Assembly (NCBI GenBank): GCA_964057225.1
Contig: OZ059895.1
Coordinates: forward strand, 13,826,001-13,890,000
Reading direction: 5' to 3'
Source: Auanema rhodensis
Taxonomy: Eukaryota > Nematoda > Chromadorea > Rhabditida > Rhabditidae
DNA: 64,000 nucleotides
The translations under genes were made by a program, and so were the position numbers. This document shows, piece by piece, positions 1-13,015 of the stretch. A model generated the notes under the pieces. It worked only from the letters and a program-made list of their open reading frames with translations. It did not search any database and was not told the origin of the DNA. How positions within the stretch are numbered: the stretch's first letter is position 1; each line of letters begins with the position of its first letter.

Positions 1-795
1 GCATCCATCCAAATGATCATGAAGTCGCTGGTTTCGAAAAGTTCACGTTTATGGTTGTCATCATTAAAGCTATATAATGACAGAAATTGGCTATATACAC
101 GTCGTGCTTATTATCATAGTGAAAGTTGACATAGGCTGACAGATGAAACATAAGAAACATGATCCTAACTAAAGTTAGAGAAAAGAAATGAACTGGGTGG
201 CGGGAGCATGACCGATGGAGGTATACTTGTTAAAATTTACGGCAATATCAAAGTTGTCCTTTGGAAAGGGAGAGCGGTGACAGCATGAGACTCGAGACGA
301 TGATGATAGGAGTCTGTAGATGTATTATCGACGGTCCAACTAACGGCAGTTGTACGTATAAGGCTGTAAACAGGTGAAGACAAGAAAAACTTGATAAAAA
401 GGTCAGAAGTCTGGTGACAAGTTTCTTCCAACGTTTTTTTTTTCATTGCGATTAGAGCAGGAGGGACTGTTTGCTGACACCCTGAACAAAAAATGAGACG
501 AGAGTTTGCTGGATGGTTGCCTGAACTTAGAACAAGCAACAGCTGACGCGTTTGATCGACAAACGGAGATCGATGGGTAATTTTCCCTAATGCGCAACAG
601 TTGGCGATAAAGAGCAAATACACTATCGTAGACAAAGCTATGAAAACGTTATATCAGCGAGTATGAAAAGATGCGACCTTTCCGATTTCATAGGCGTGTT
701 TTCAGAATCAGCTGACGTATTACGTAATTTTATCTTAACGATTAAAATAACGTGTCTCTAAACATCGCAGGTGTATCGAAGGGAGAGCAACCTAA
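1..795. other. Intergenic, no supported gene
   Basis: This stretch is less AT-rich than most of the window. The minus strand holds a 132-codon open frame (237-635) that opens with TTG, not ATG, and matches no family I know. I could not build a spliced model from it. No RNA gene was recognised. Confidence 0.5.
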
Positions 796-983
796 ATGGC
801 GCACACGTGGTTTGGGAATTGGATTCCGTCAATTCTTCATGCTGGTATGTTTGCTGCCATGCTTGGTACGTATTTCGTTTTCACAAACTGCAATGGTCAA
901 ATACGAAAGTACGTCTGAACTCACTGACTTCTTGATTAAGGCTCATGTGACAATGATATTACAGCCTCAGAAATAGTGGCTGA
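796..983 (+). CDS. Possible micro-protein with one membrane segment
   Basis: This is a tentative two-exon gene of about 43 residues. A splice-like acceptor (CATCGCAG at about 764-771) is followed by a short leader, an in-frame TAA, and then ATG at 796. Exon 1 runs to 908. A 56-nt GT-AG intron (909-964) leads to a short last exon ending in TGA at 981-983. The product would be a short polar start (MAHTWFGNW), one hydrophobic stretch (about residues 12-32, containing MFAAMLGTYFVF) and a basic tail. I do not recognise the family. Two membrane-protein-like exons joined by a clean intron are suggestive, but the coding length is small enough for chance. Confidence 0.3.
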
Positions 984-3900
984 CAGGCATTGTGGATGAT
1001 TCGAATCCAACAGAAAAACCATGGACGAATACAGGACAAAGAGACTGAGAGTAAGGCACAGAAGTACAGACATCAATATTTTCGATGGAAAACGTATTGT
1101 TAGACCTTTCACTACTTTCACCATAAAGGGATAAATGAGAGTTTTTCACAGTTTTGCTATTTTCACGTTAGAAATACAAGAAGAAAAGATATACAGTGAG
1201 CCAACAGTAAAGATAAATCATCAGAACGTCGTAATTCAAGTAGAGGGCAAAGCATAAAACCATATATAGGTTATGTAAATTATAATCTGTATATCATGCT
1301 TTATATGCAAATTATAATCATTATAGGTTGGAATAAACAAATAGATATGTATTTTAAAAGAATAGTTGAACATATACATAAAGATTTAGGTAAAGTAGTT
1401 CTTTTCTTTTCTTTCAATCTATCTCTCAATAACAAAATACGAATTACAGTCAAATAAAACGAAGAAGAAAAAGTTATTTGAAATTTGGTGGACATCAATG
1501 TCTACGAAACAAGTCACAATCAGACAGGGTGGTCTCTCACACACACTCTTCATACTCTCATTTCCCTTTGTATTTTTTTTGCATTTCGTTAACCTTCTTT
1601 TCAAACATATTCTTCTTACAGTACTAAGAATAGTATGATATCCTTTTTCAACTTAATTCTTAAATTATTTCCTTTTGATCCAAATACAATGTTCAAATCC
1701 AATCTTCTTAAATTTAGAGTTTGCCTTATTTTATTTAAAAATAAGAAAAAAGAATACTTTGTCGAATAAAAAACAAGATCTGTGTTTTTAAAGAAAAACA
1801 CTTAAATTCTGTCAATACTATGTTGGATTTGTTGAAACAGCACGTGATATTTTCCAGAAAAGTATCAAAACAGACTTTGTTTCTTGAATTTTGTTGTTTT
1901 TACGGTATGAAAATTTGATCTAGAAAAGCTCTTTGTTTAAATACGATTAATTATCTAATAGATCAATTAAAACTTTCTTGAAATAATACTTTTAAAAACA
2001 AATACATTTGTATTGTTTTATCTTAATGTGAACATCAATAAGTTCATAAGATTTACTTATATTCTCATATTTTTAAATTCCATATATGAAAAGAAATACT
2101 TTTGAAAAAACTAGTTTGCTCCAAACATTTTAAAAACTTCTGTCCCACGTTTCGTCTAGAATATGTTTGTCTACGACCATATTGTTTATGTAGACTTTTC
2201 GACTTTTCGTACGTAAGTAAGTGAGTGAGTGAGTGAATGAGGCATCGATATCTCCTTATTTCTAAATATTTCTGATGAAGTATTTCTTTGTTCAAATTAT
2301 TTATATTTAAAGGGAAAGTGAGACAGACGGGTGAATGGCTAGACAATTTTTATGGTCTCATAGGTCAGAAAGATATCTTATTATGCGAATTGTCTTGTAT
2401 TTCATCAGAAATATACAAATCTTTCGAATGTTATGATTGGAAAAATCATAAAAGAGAGAAGTAAACAATCATATCTAATCTGTCGGATTAATTTCCCTTT
2501 TATTTATAAGAGATTTCTTAACCTAATAACATATATCTTTTTCGTAATTTTACAATCTGACCTGTTTGACACATCTTGCATATTGCTATTCTACATTTAC
2601 AATCTCTGTATTTTATATATTTGTATTTATATATATGTATGTATATAATATACATATTTTAATATATATATAGATATATAATAAAATACAAAGACCCCCC
2701 ATGAATTTTGTAATACGAGATCAGAGAGGTAGCCGCAATATTTTAAAAGAGCTTGGTTATCTTGCATAAATTGAGGGATTGAACTGTATTTTGTTATATT
2801 TTGAGAACCAACAGCACAGAAAATAAGATGAAAAGACAATAAGAACAGAGTTTGACCAGTTCGTATTGCTTTTCATGTAGAAGGATGTGTATGATTTCTT
2901 TCTAGTGTTGCCATATGATTTCTTCTGTTTCTCTTAGCTCCTCGAAACATAATTTTGGAATCGAAATGGTTGATGGAATGTAACATACAGAGCACGATGC
3001 GTCAACCACCTTCACATGTACTTCATTTGCACTTTCGCTTTGTTCTGATGTTGCGTTTTGCCTCGGTCTAATCGTTGTCTCTCATCTATCTGCAATCACT
3101 CATTTAGTTCCGAAGCGGGGACACACACACACACACATACACACAACGGGATAAGATAATGGATGAGAGGGTATGATGGCTGATGGAAAACCATATGTTA
3201 TAAATCTGGGTGTATAATGAAAGAATTTAGAGATTATGCCTTCTGAGAGAGAGAGAAAAAGAGCTTGTCGATGAATTCCACGTCGATTTGATTCTGACAG
3301 AAGAGAGAAAGCTGTATTGGGTTTGACTAGCGTGCGTCATGTACTGGAAGCCAATCATTGATGATTTCATTTGAGGGATTCGATATTTAAAGAATTTGAT
3401 TTGCTATCTGTTTTGATTATTAAGATGACATTTGAGAAATTATTTCCATTTCCATAGAATAGAAATTCAATTTCAGTATGATATTTAATAAAAATATATT
3501 TAGTATCTTCTTTTCTATTGAGAAGTGTGACAAGATATTTTGAATAAGTGTAATGGACGAGTTGAGCTGGAAAATGAATTAATTAAAGACAATTGAACAG
3601 GAGGTATGAGTACGAATGCTCAACATACATCGGGCATTTATCTTGCCTTTATGTCTAATTTCTCCAGTTAAACTCACGATGTTTTACAGACTGCTCTTTG
3701 TCTAGTCAACAGAAAGGCTATTTCTCGCGAGGATTTGCTGTGAAAACGAGAGAAAACGAATAATCGGCATTAAGACCATGCACAAAACAAAGTTTTGGGA
3801 TTTTAGTGATATCATCACTCTTTACAAACAAAAATTTGATATTACTAGGGTTATGATTGTCAATTCATTTATGATTTTCCTCAGAAATAATTGAAGCATA

Positions 3901-5427
3901 GGTTTTGTCTCCAAGAAGGTGACAAGTGCAGTTGTTGCAAGTTTCAAAGACAGAAGGGCACGACAGACAGAAATACAAGTCATGGATGAGATAGGGAGAG
4001 CGCAAGGTGACAGTAAGTTTCTTATATAGATCTTGGCACTTTCTCCTTCTAGTCTCTGGCAACCGTTTCGTCTTCTTCATCCTGTCGGTCTCCTTGACGA
4101 TGCCGCCTGCCATCAACGAAAACAGGTTACTGATCAAGTCTGGTTGTCGCACTTTTCCTCTTGCCCCTATCGACTCTCAGATCATTAAAAAGGAAAACTG
4201 AAGGTGCTAGTATTCAATACTATTACAGGATGATGAAACAGAGGGATACAAATCATATGATGAGATATGCTTTTTCATAATAATGATAGTAAATATCTAT
4301 TTTTAGATAATCAATTCAACAAATGAATTATAGTTTCATAAATTCAAAAGAAACATCATTGTCATTTTATATAGTTACTTCAATAATGAAAAATCATTCA
4401 AAACTCGTTGTTTATATTTACTCAGGCATTATCTACAAAATCATTAATTCGCGGATGAAATTTATTCCAAAAAAAAGCAAAAATGAAATAAAACGATATC
4501 ACACTTTATCTTTTAACAAATGGCTAAATATGAAAAATACAATTATTTTTCGTTTCAGACTAATAAACATACGTTCACGAGATGAAGAACCATAAGATCT
4601 ACTGTTAATCATCTTAATAAACTATATGTATGTTTCTATTTCTTATCATTCATTATTTGAAAGATAGTAGCTTTAACAATTTTTCAAATCAGCTGATTCT
4701 TCTGATAGTATTGGAATAATTTTCCAAAGATATTATCGACCAATTTATAATCATAAAGTTTTTCTCGACTTTTATGCTTTTGTCTTTTTATCCTTTATAC
4801 CTTTCTCTCTCTCTCTCTCTCTCCCTCTCTGTCTCTCTTTCTCTCTCTATCTATCTATCTATGTTTCTCTTGTTCTCTTTTCGTTGTTTTCTTTTCTCTC
4901 ATTATGTTCTAAACGACTGTTTGCTCATCTAGATTACTATCCTGTTCGATGTTTTGAAAAGAAACAGCTCCAAACATAAAAGCCGAGGGATTGACTGAAA
5001 AAAAAACGGAAAAATCTAATAATTAAAACAAGACGAGAATGCCATATTCAGTCTGAAGATTATTGAATAAAATCCTTTGAACAATACTAATTCAAAGAAT
5101 GTCTTTCTTCGTTATCATTACCTCTAGATAGCTAAAGACCAGAAAATTTTTGTTTTGTAAATAATATAAATGTTTAGAGAAAAAAAAAGAAAAAGAAAAG
5201 ACAAACAAATAATAAAAGTCTAGTAGAAACAATACATACCTATTTTCATTAATAATATAATCATTTATGAAAAAAACTTCATAGTTTACTTTGTTTTGTT
5301 TACTTCTTACTTCATTAATCAAATCGAAATAAATGTTCTCAGAAATATATAAAAATAATTTAATAAGACTTAGATTTGATTGAGTATCATGGAATAGGTA
5401 AAAGCTTATTTGTTTTTGTTGATAAAA
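984..5427. other. Long intergenic region
   Basis: No convincing gene. It contains simple repeats: a GTAA/GTGA tract near 2214-2240, (AC)n near 3120-3146, and a (TC)n/(TATC)n tract near 4801-4862. A 95-codon ATG frame on the minus strand (3865-4152) with several cysteines lies in a locally less AT-rich patch. It has no recognisable domain and was not called. Confidence 0.5.
4801..4862. repeat. (TC)n / (TATC)n microsatellite
   Basis: A pyrimidine tract of imperfect TC repeats passes into four TATC units. It lies in intergenic DNA about 0.6 kb downstream of the HYI stop codon. Confidence 0.9.
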
Positions 5428-6573
5428 TCAAAAAGACAATCCGTATTTAGAAACCCAAGATAAATCATCAGACTTGGATGGATTATATTCACAACCAATA
5501 ATCCAATTAGAATTTAAATTACTTAATACCTGCAAGTTAAATTATATGATTATATGAAGTTATTTTGAAAAAAGCAACACCTGAAATACAAATCCATAGT
5601 CGATTTCACCAGAAAATGATGGTTCGTGGCGAGATGGCACTTGTGCAACTTGTATGTAATCTGGAACCATTTAGATTATTATGCAATCTCAAGTGCATTT
5701 ACCAATAATAGATTCATATTCACGAGCTGTATGTATTAATGCTCCGCATATCTGCTGAGCATGAAATATATCCTAAAAAGGTCTTTTCTCACTAAAATAA
5801 GAATAGGGAACAAACATATTGTAATTTTAAATTTGGTTGCCCGATATCTTCGATGAGTTTTTTAGCTGGAAAGTATATATTAGATTATAATATAAGTTAT
5901 ATTGTTACCCATTGTATATGAATTTAGAAAATATTTCGGTATAGTTATGTTGTTTATGGGCTCTATCAAGACAGTAATCTTTTCCTAAAATCAACCATAT
6001 TAGGAAAAGATATATGTTACAATACAAACTTGTCGACAAGCATATGCAGCTTGTTGAATATTTGACTTGTAAAGTTGATAAGTTGTAGAAACATCAGATT
6101 GTGAAATTCCAGCCATCACATGAACACCAAAGCGATGCGGTATGATGCTACTTCTATTGTATGAACTTACCGATGACAATCAAGCACTTTGGCATAGTAT
6201 ATTGCTTGAGAAATTCCATCTCGAAACTCTTTTTCTCGTCCAGCCAAAGCAGCTATCCCACGGCTGCCATTAGCCCAATCACCTATAATAGTATAAAATA
6301 TAAAATATAATAGATGATATAAGATTTAGGTAAAACTGAAATAACCTGCAGGAGCATTGATCAAAACATGACGAATTCCGTATTTATCAGCAGCTTTTTT
6401 GAGATCTTCGGCTGGTTCAGAATATGGAAGAGGTAGTTCTACAAGTTTGAAACCCTTCTCTGCAGCTTTCGCATATCTGATATATAATTGTTTAAAAATA
6501 TAATCTTTGTAATAAACCTCTCTAATAAGGGAACATCTGTGAAAAAAAAATTGAGGTTTACAGCGACTCTCAT
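5428..6573 (-). CDS. hyi: Putative hydroxypyruvate isomerase (HYI family)
   Basis: This is a TIM-barrel sugar isomerase-like protein of the HYI/xylose isomerase-like family, known as a putative hydroxypyruvate isomerase. The minus strand gives ATG at 6573 (MRVAVNLNFFF), then exons matching the family in order: LPYSEPAEDL and LINAPAG (about 6340-6480), AGREKEFRDGISQAI (about 6200-6260), HVMAG (about 6110), TVLIEPIN (about 5960), DIFHAQQI (about 5750), VAQVPSRHEP (about 5610) and GCEYNP (about 5490), with TGA at 5428-5430. The Glu of LIEPIN and the Glu of GCEYNP lie where the family keeps metal or active-site acids. Introns are about 41-45 nt. One intron (6127-6170) has a GT donor but ends in GG rather than AG; splicing there restores exact family alignment (HRVHVMAG). 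The gene stands alone, with no coding neighbour within 3 kb on either side. Confidence 0.88.
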
Positions 6574-9500
6574 TGAATTTTTCTATAAAAATATAAATTA
6601 AATAATATTCTTTAAATGAAAAAACAATGAAATGAAATGAAAACATTGTATAAAGAACAACCGGTTAGTACTTAAGAAAATGAGAAAATGCTATCAAATG
6701 AATAAACTCAGAATAATTAAATTTTCAATTTAAAAATAATAAAAAAGCTAATGAGAATGAGGATATTACTAGAAAATTCATTTCTAATAAAAAAAAAAGA
6801 GGAAAAAACAATCGAAATGAAGGGTGCAAGGTACTGGTTTAGGTCATGTGATAATTTCATAATATTATATTTTTAAATAAAATATAAGGAACAACCTGAA
6901 AGTCATAGAAAATCAGGATTTCTATCTTAAATTGAAGCCGAAGAGTTCTAAGACTGAAAAGTCAAGTAATAAATGAACGAATAATCACAAAATAACAAGA
7001 TTGAAAATGAAAAATTTAAAACCCAAATAACTACGTGCAGTAAGATTACACAAAGATCATCGTTGTATTTCAGTTTTCTTAACATATCATATTTCTTTTT
7101 CAATTCAAAAATCAAAAAATTAGAATGAGGGTGTAGCCTTTTGGAAAAATATTATAGAGTTTATTACACAATCAGAAAATAATAATATATTATATAATTA
7201 GAAAGTTATGAAAATATTTGTTTTGAATCGCTTAAATAATATATATTTAACAAATAAAGTAAAGTATTTTAATAAATTTATTATGAAATGACTATAATTT
7301 CATAATTATTTCCTACAAATTAAAGATAAATGACAAATATGTTTAATTCTGAAAGAGCATACATTCAAAAGAATATACAACAGTGATCACTAATTTTATT
7401 TTAGCAAGGAACTTTTAAAACATACGTTACAAGACTAGAAACCAGATGAGACGTATCATCGCCTATCATTGAGAGTTCCCCAATGACTTGGTTCAACAAC
7501 GCTATTTTTAGTTTTGCAACTTAGCCGAAGACTATTTTGAAGACAAAGCGACCATAACAGCACCTGATCAGACAGATCATGCCGACTTCCGGCTCAAGTT
7601 TTGGTCGATTAAATTGTTACGACTACTATGATAACAAAATGATTCGTACTGATCGATGATGTTGACCAATGACGATCTTGGAACATATATACCATATAAG
7701 CTGCAATAAGTTTCACTAAGAAATATGATAATGATCAAAATTTGATCAACTCATGAAAATAAATGAACATATTAAAGTTCATTATTGTTTATGTGAAACC
7801 TTACAAACTAATTTTAATATATTAAAAACTGTCTGATGTAGGATTTGATGATGTATACTTGATACGACCTATCAGCTGAGAAATAATTGACCGATCATAC
7901 ATATACTATCAAAGCAGACAACAATCATGTGGAAGTTGAAATGAAATACACGACGATCATAACGAAGTTGTCGATCGTCCCTACTACGATGACATTAGAT
8001 CGGTTCATTTATAGATAAATGAAAACAAGGTGGCCAACGATAACAATGCATATAAGGCTAGCATTGGCTTTTTGATCGACAATCAGTTTTCCTATGACTT
8101 TCCAATGTTTTTAATTCAAATTATTCATTGCACTATACTAAAACTAATCATTTCCTGTTATTATAATATAGCAATATACTATAGAATGTATGATAATAAT
8201 TAGTATTTCATTTACTTTATGCTTTTAATAATTTTTTTTATTAAAGAAATGTTTCATTTTAATAAATGCTCAAGTTTAAATAGTTCATGTTCTAATAATA
8301 TGTTCAATTGATACCATATTATCCTTTCAATGTTTGAACTATTTTTTTTTGTACAAAGTTGGTTCAAATATAGGATCCACCAATTGAATGCTGCGTAGGT
8401 GTTTGGGTCAATTTCCTTGGAAGATCAAAAGACTTGTCTTATGATCTTGTTCACGAGAATTTGTAATTTACTAGTCTATTTTCGTTTGTTAGGCAATCTC
8501 TTCATACAGATCGCAATGAACTGAAGAGTGGCTTATGAGCAGTGAGATCATGCACTTACCCTACAAGGACACACCTCTATTACGATCATCAAGTTTTCAG
8601 TATATAAGGGGCTACCCCAACTATTCGTTTTTTAACCTCTAACTATTCTTATTTCCTTAGTCCTATCTTACCAAGTATGTTATATAGAAAATATGTTTTC
8701 TAACTTTTAACGGTATAACAACTACAACATCTTACTATATATTGAGAATATTGCTTCACTTTGTTTAGAAAATGTCTGCCTAACTACACAGACATTTTGT
8801 GATTGCGTCTTTATTTATCTCAAACGAAGAGCTACTTTACTATCTCTTTTACCTTCTTTATTCTCTTCATTTTATTTTTCTCAATATGCTCTGCTTCGTT
8901 CTTCTATAGATTCCTTCTTTACCATCCATTATCACGTTAAGATTCTTAAAAGAAAACAAAGCAGAGACTTTGTTACAGTCATCTCGCTTGTATAACTTCG
9001 GTATAAACAAACATCCGATCTCGACAACCCAAACCGGAAGACACAGGTAATACAAGCCAAACAAACTTACAATCCAGCCATTCATTCCTTAGAGACGTTC
9101 CTTTTTTGCTCTCAGCCATTAAATTTAAAACCAATTTCCAATACAAAAGTTTGCTCATTACTATTTATATTTTTGAGACTTTTTTAGATTTCATTTTATT
9201 TGGAAAATTTCATAATTTAACATTTTAATTGAAAATTCTTAAGAATAGAAAAAAGTTGAGAAAAAGAATCATTCTTCTTGATTATATATGAACACCTTTT
9301 CTCGATATCTTATATGTCATAATTCTTCTTTGCAGTTTTTAAAAAGCAATTCAATTGATATTTAAAAAGTTTATCTATATCATCATCATGACTATCACAT
9401 AAACCAAAATTTTCCTCTTTGTATTTCTCTTCGTGATCAGATTCTTTAGCGAGAACGTTCATTGTTCCGTATTTGGCCATCTGCTCAACAAAGATTTGGT

Positions 9501-9785
9501 GATAGTCAAACGGCTGAAAGAAAGCCGTTCACGTTTATCGATAAAAAGATAAATGACTTGAACAAAGAGCAAGCGAAAACAGATCATAACAGCTAAAGTT
9601 CAAAGCATGGGCAGTACGAAAAATGAAGTTCTCTCATCCATTTAATGGTTATCTCACTTCACTATCATAATATGCCTTCTCTTATATAACTTTTGTGAAA
9701 AAATAAAAGAGAAGAGAATGAACTGTAGTCGAAGTCGATTTGGTCTTTTTTGATCTTAAGGATGCGATGGTTGGGTATAATCATG

Positions 9786-9793
9786 TGACGTCA
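9786..9793. promoter_or_regulatory. CRE-type bZIP site
   Basis: A perfect TGACGTCA palindrome lies about 480 bp upstream of the S9 peptidase start. It is the classic CREB/ATF binding core. That it regulates this gene is inference from position only. Confidence 0.4.
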
Positions 9794-10174
9794 TTCACGT
9801 ATTTCACGTCTGAAATCTTACACATTAGGTCACTCTCGTTATTCCCAACATAGCAGATAACAAAAGCGGTTGTGAATTCATCCTCTCTGCTATTGAGCTG
9901 AGCTGTTTCCCTCATACTTTTTCGTCACCGTTGACCACTGCTTTAGGCGAAAGGTGACTTTATAAGTAGTTGAGTCAATACAAGTCCCATAGGCCGAAAA
10001 GTACCACCCCTCTAACATTTTCCCTCTTCTTTTTCTCACTCTCGCTATCTTCACCTTAAAGAAGAGGGGAGGAGAACCTACATTGTCGAATGATGCTTTA
10101 GATGTTGCTTGTGACCCTTTCTGAGTGGTTGTCTCTCATTAACAAGACTTTCTCGGCAACTCTTCATCACTTCT

Positions 10175-10190
10175 CTTATCTAATTTATCA
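10175..10190. promoter_or_regulatory. Paired GATA-factor sites
   Basis: CTTATCT (AGATAAG on the other strand) and TTATCA (TGATAA) lie 5 nt apart, about 85-100 bp upstream of the S9 peptidase ATG. Close GATA sites are typical of nematode intestinal promoters (ELT-2 type). This would suit a secreted digestive or lysosomal peptidase, but the link is inferred. Confidence 0.35.
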
Positions 10191-10273
10191 AACACGTTCT
10201 TTTGATGTTTTGTGTATTCGTGCCCAATATACTTTTCAAATCTCTCGCTGTATAGAATCACTTTTCAGGTAAT

Positions 10274-13015
10274 ATGGCCCCGAGAGTCGTAGGCTCCATC
10301 TTACTGCTTATCGCAGCATCTGCTATTTCCGCTAATGTTATTCCCAGAGAACTTTTATTCTCTGAAGCCAAATATTCATCAGTGTCATTGAGTCCCGATG
10401 GCCGGTAGGTTCAACAAAGAAAAACTCTTGAAAACCAACATCATATGTTCAGTTATCTTGGTTATATCTCTGCTGACGATAATGGTGTGAAAAATGTTTT
10501 TATCAAATGTATTAACTGTAAAAGTGAACGTCAAGTAACATTTGAAGAGCGTGATGCTGTTTTATGTGAGTATTTCTATCAGAAAACATATCAATTATCT
10601 TTGAACTTTATAGCTTATTCCTGGACAGCTTTACCTGATATTATCCTTTATTCACAAGATAATGAAGGAGATGAAAATACTCGACTTTACAAAAAGAATA
10701 TCTCATCAGTGAGTAATTTGAAATAGATGTCTCTTTAATTTTTGGAATATTAGGAAGCTCTTGAGGCTGACCCATCTCAACGTATTGTTATTAGTGAACA
10801 ACCTGGAGTTAAAGCCATGATTCTCGGAAATAATAATGTCGAGCCTTATGTAATCATCGGATTGAACGATGAGAATCCAGCGTAAGTTAAATAAAATCAG
10901 AAAATAATTTTTTAATAATAAGAAAGAAAAATGGAAGATTCAAACTTTTCTTTTTCAGTTATCACAACGTATATCTCTTTGATTTGGTCACGAATCAGCT
11001 CCGTTTGTTAATGCGCAACAAACGATTCCCTATGATTGTACTTGACAATGCTCTTCGAATCCGTTTAGCTAGTGAAGAACTTCCTAACGGCGACATTCAA
11101 TATTACAAGTCAGATAACTGTTGAGATAGTAATGAACTTATTTTCTTATTTCAGGCCCAGTCGCAAGTTCGATGGTCGTTTATTGACATCAGACAAGGAA
11201 GATTGGACCGAATACTTGACAGTAGCTGTTGAAGACAAGCCTGCTACAGTGTAAGCATCAAAGTTTTAACCGAACAACAATATGTTTTTTAAGTCCAATC
11301 AGCTTCGATAAGGATAATATGAACATGTTCTGGATGTGGGGAGAAGATTCGGATTTGGGAACATTAGTTACTTTCCCCTTCGAAGAACCAAAACGCAGAG
11401 AAGTTCTCTACCAATCAACTAGAGCCCAGATCGGGCATATACTCTTCCATCCAATTGATCGAACACTGCTCGCAGTCAGTGAGGTTTATCATAAACCAGA
11501 ACTACTTGTATCTAATGATACAATCATGGAAGATTTACAATATTTGGTTAATCTTAGACCTCATGGATCTCTTCAAATTCTCTCACTCAGTTTAGGTATA
11601 ACCATAAATTTTAAAATTCAATACAAAAACTTTTATTACAGATATGAACACATGGCTTGTCACGTATCTTTCATCTGATAAGCCATTTGAAGTATTTGTA
11701 TATCGTAGATGGGTTAAGACCGCCGAACTTTTGTTCAATACACATCCACAATTGGAAAACTACAAGCTCAATAAGCAAATTGGATTTGACTTCAAAACAC
11801 GCGACAATCTCGTTCTTCAAGCTTATCTCAGTCTTCCACCACATGCAAGACTTGCCAAGTCAAGCGACGTCCCTGTGGCCGATAAAGGATATACTGAATT
11901 AGGATTGATTCCCGATAAACCACAAAAGATGGTTATTCTTGTACATGGAGGACCAAAGGCTCGAGATACCTATGGATTTAGTCCACTCAATGCTTGGCTC
12001 ACCTCACGAGGGTACGCTGTTCTCCAAGTAAACTTCCGCGGAAGTGTCGGATTCGGAAAGAAACTCACAAATGCTGGTAATGGAGAATGGGGACGCAAGA
12101 TGCATTATGACATCCTTGATGCCCTGGAATTCACTGTAGCTAAAGGTATTGCTAATAGAAGCCAAGTAGCTATTATGGGTGGAAGCTATGGAGGATACGA
12201 AACACTAGTTGCTCTTACGTTTACTCCTGATGCTTTTGCTTGTGGTATTGACATCGTCGGACCTTCAAACTTAGTTTCATTAATGGGAGCTGTACCACCT
12301 TACTGGCGCGGATTCTATCAAGATTTAGTAAAAATGCTTGGAGCTGATATTAGCACCGAAGAAGGACGTCAGTCATTAATATCTCGTTCGCCACTCTATT
12401 TCGCCAACAAAGTTAAGAAGCCTATTATGATCATGCAAGGAGCCAATGACCCACGAGTTAAACAATCCGAGTCCGATCAATTCGTCAATGCACTAAAATC
12501 CAATAATATCCCAGTGACATACGTATTATATCCAGATGAAGGTCATGGATTCAGAAAATCAAAGAACCAACTGGCTAAATGCGGTTTTGTCGAACACTTC
12601 TTAAATCAATGCTTGGGAGGAGAATACGAACCATATCAAATAGGACAATACAATTCTACGGCTATAGTAAGTAAATCTAGCTATGATATCAAACTAACCT
12701 TTATACTTTAGTTGAAAGCTGATGGATATGCTCCAAAAGCAGTAACTACCACCACCACCACCACCACGACTACTGCGGCAACAACTCGACAACAAACTCA
12801 AGCTGTGCCTACAGCGCCAAGTCAATTTTTCTACCGACCAGTTCTAAATAGATTCCAGGTAAATTATAAAACATTTCATTTCTTAAATAACCTTTTCAAC
12901 AAGAATAAAAATATTAATTTTTTTATTTTAGCAGGTTCAACAACCTCGGCAAACGCCATTCTTTATACGACCAACTAACACATTCGCACACCCAGTCTTC
13001 CCACAACACGGGTAA
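10274..13015 (+). CDS. Secreted S9-family serine peptidase (DPF-6-like prolyl oligopeptidase)
   Basis: This is an alpha/beta-hydrolase peptidase of family S9 (dipeptidyl/acylaminoacyl peptidase type), closest in style to nematode dpf-5/dpf-6. ATG at 10274 follows TTTTCAG by 4 nt. Residues 1-20 form a signal peptide (VVGSILLLIAASAIS). The N-terminal half has short beta-propeller-like exons (about 10.4-11.6 kb). The catalytic domain is mostly one exon (about 11.64-12.67 kb) with VHGGP, the nucleophile elbow GGSYGG, the acid in GANDPRV and the histidine in DEGHGF, so the triad is complete. Two further exons add a Thr-rich, then Gln/Pro-rich tail that ends at TAA 13013-13015; this is not part of the peptidase fold. 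It converges with the next gene, leaving 346 bp between stops. Substrate is unknown. Confidence 0.88.

Larger units (their letters stand above)
6574..10273. other. Intergenic region upstream of HYI and of the S9 peptidase
   Basis: About 3.7 kb without a supported gene. 6.6-7.4 kb is very AT-rich. 7.56-8.08 kb is unusually rich in GATC words. A TATA-like box (TATATAAG) followed by GGGGCTACCCC lies near 8600-8616, with no gene found after it. A 72-codon minus frame at 8867-9085 looks hydrophobic at its start but has no family match. The last 500 bp carry candidate regulatory sites for the peptidase gene. Confidence 0.5.

Noticed and set aside
237-635. 132-codon minus-strand frame with a hydrophobic start
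   Set aside because: It opens with TTG, has no family resemblance, and no neighbouring exons could be joined to it.
980-1020. B-box-like GATTCGAATCC suggesting a tRNA
   Set aside because: No A box or cloverleaf could be found upstream.
3865-4152. 95-codon minus-strand ATG frame with several cysteines
   Set aside because: No signal peptide, domain or splice context; length is within chance for a less AT-rich patch.
8867-9085. 72-codon minus-strand frame resembling a signal peptide
   Set aside because: Isolated, with no downstream exon and no match.
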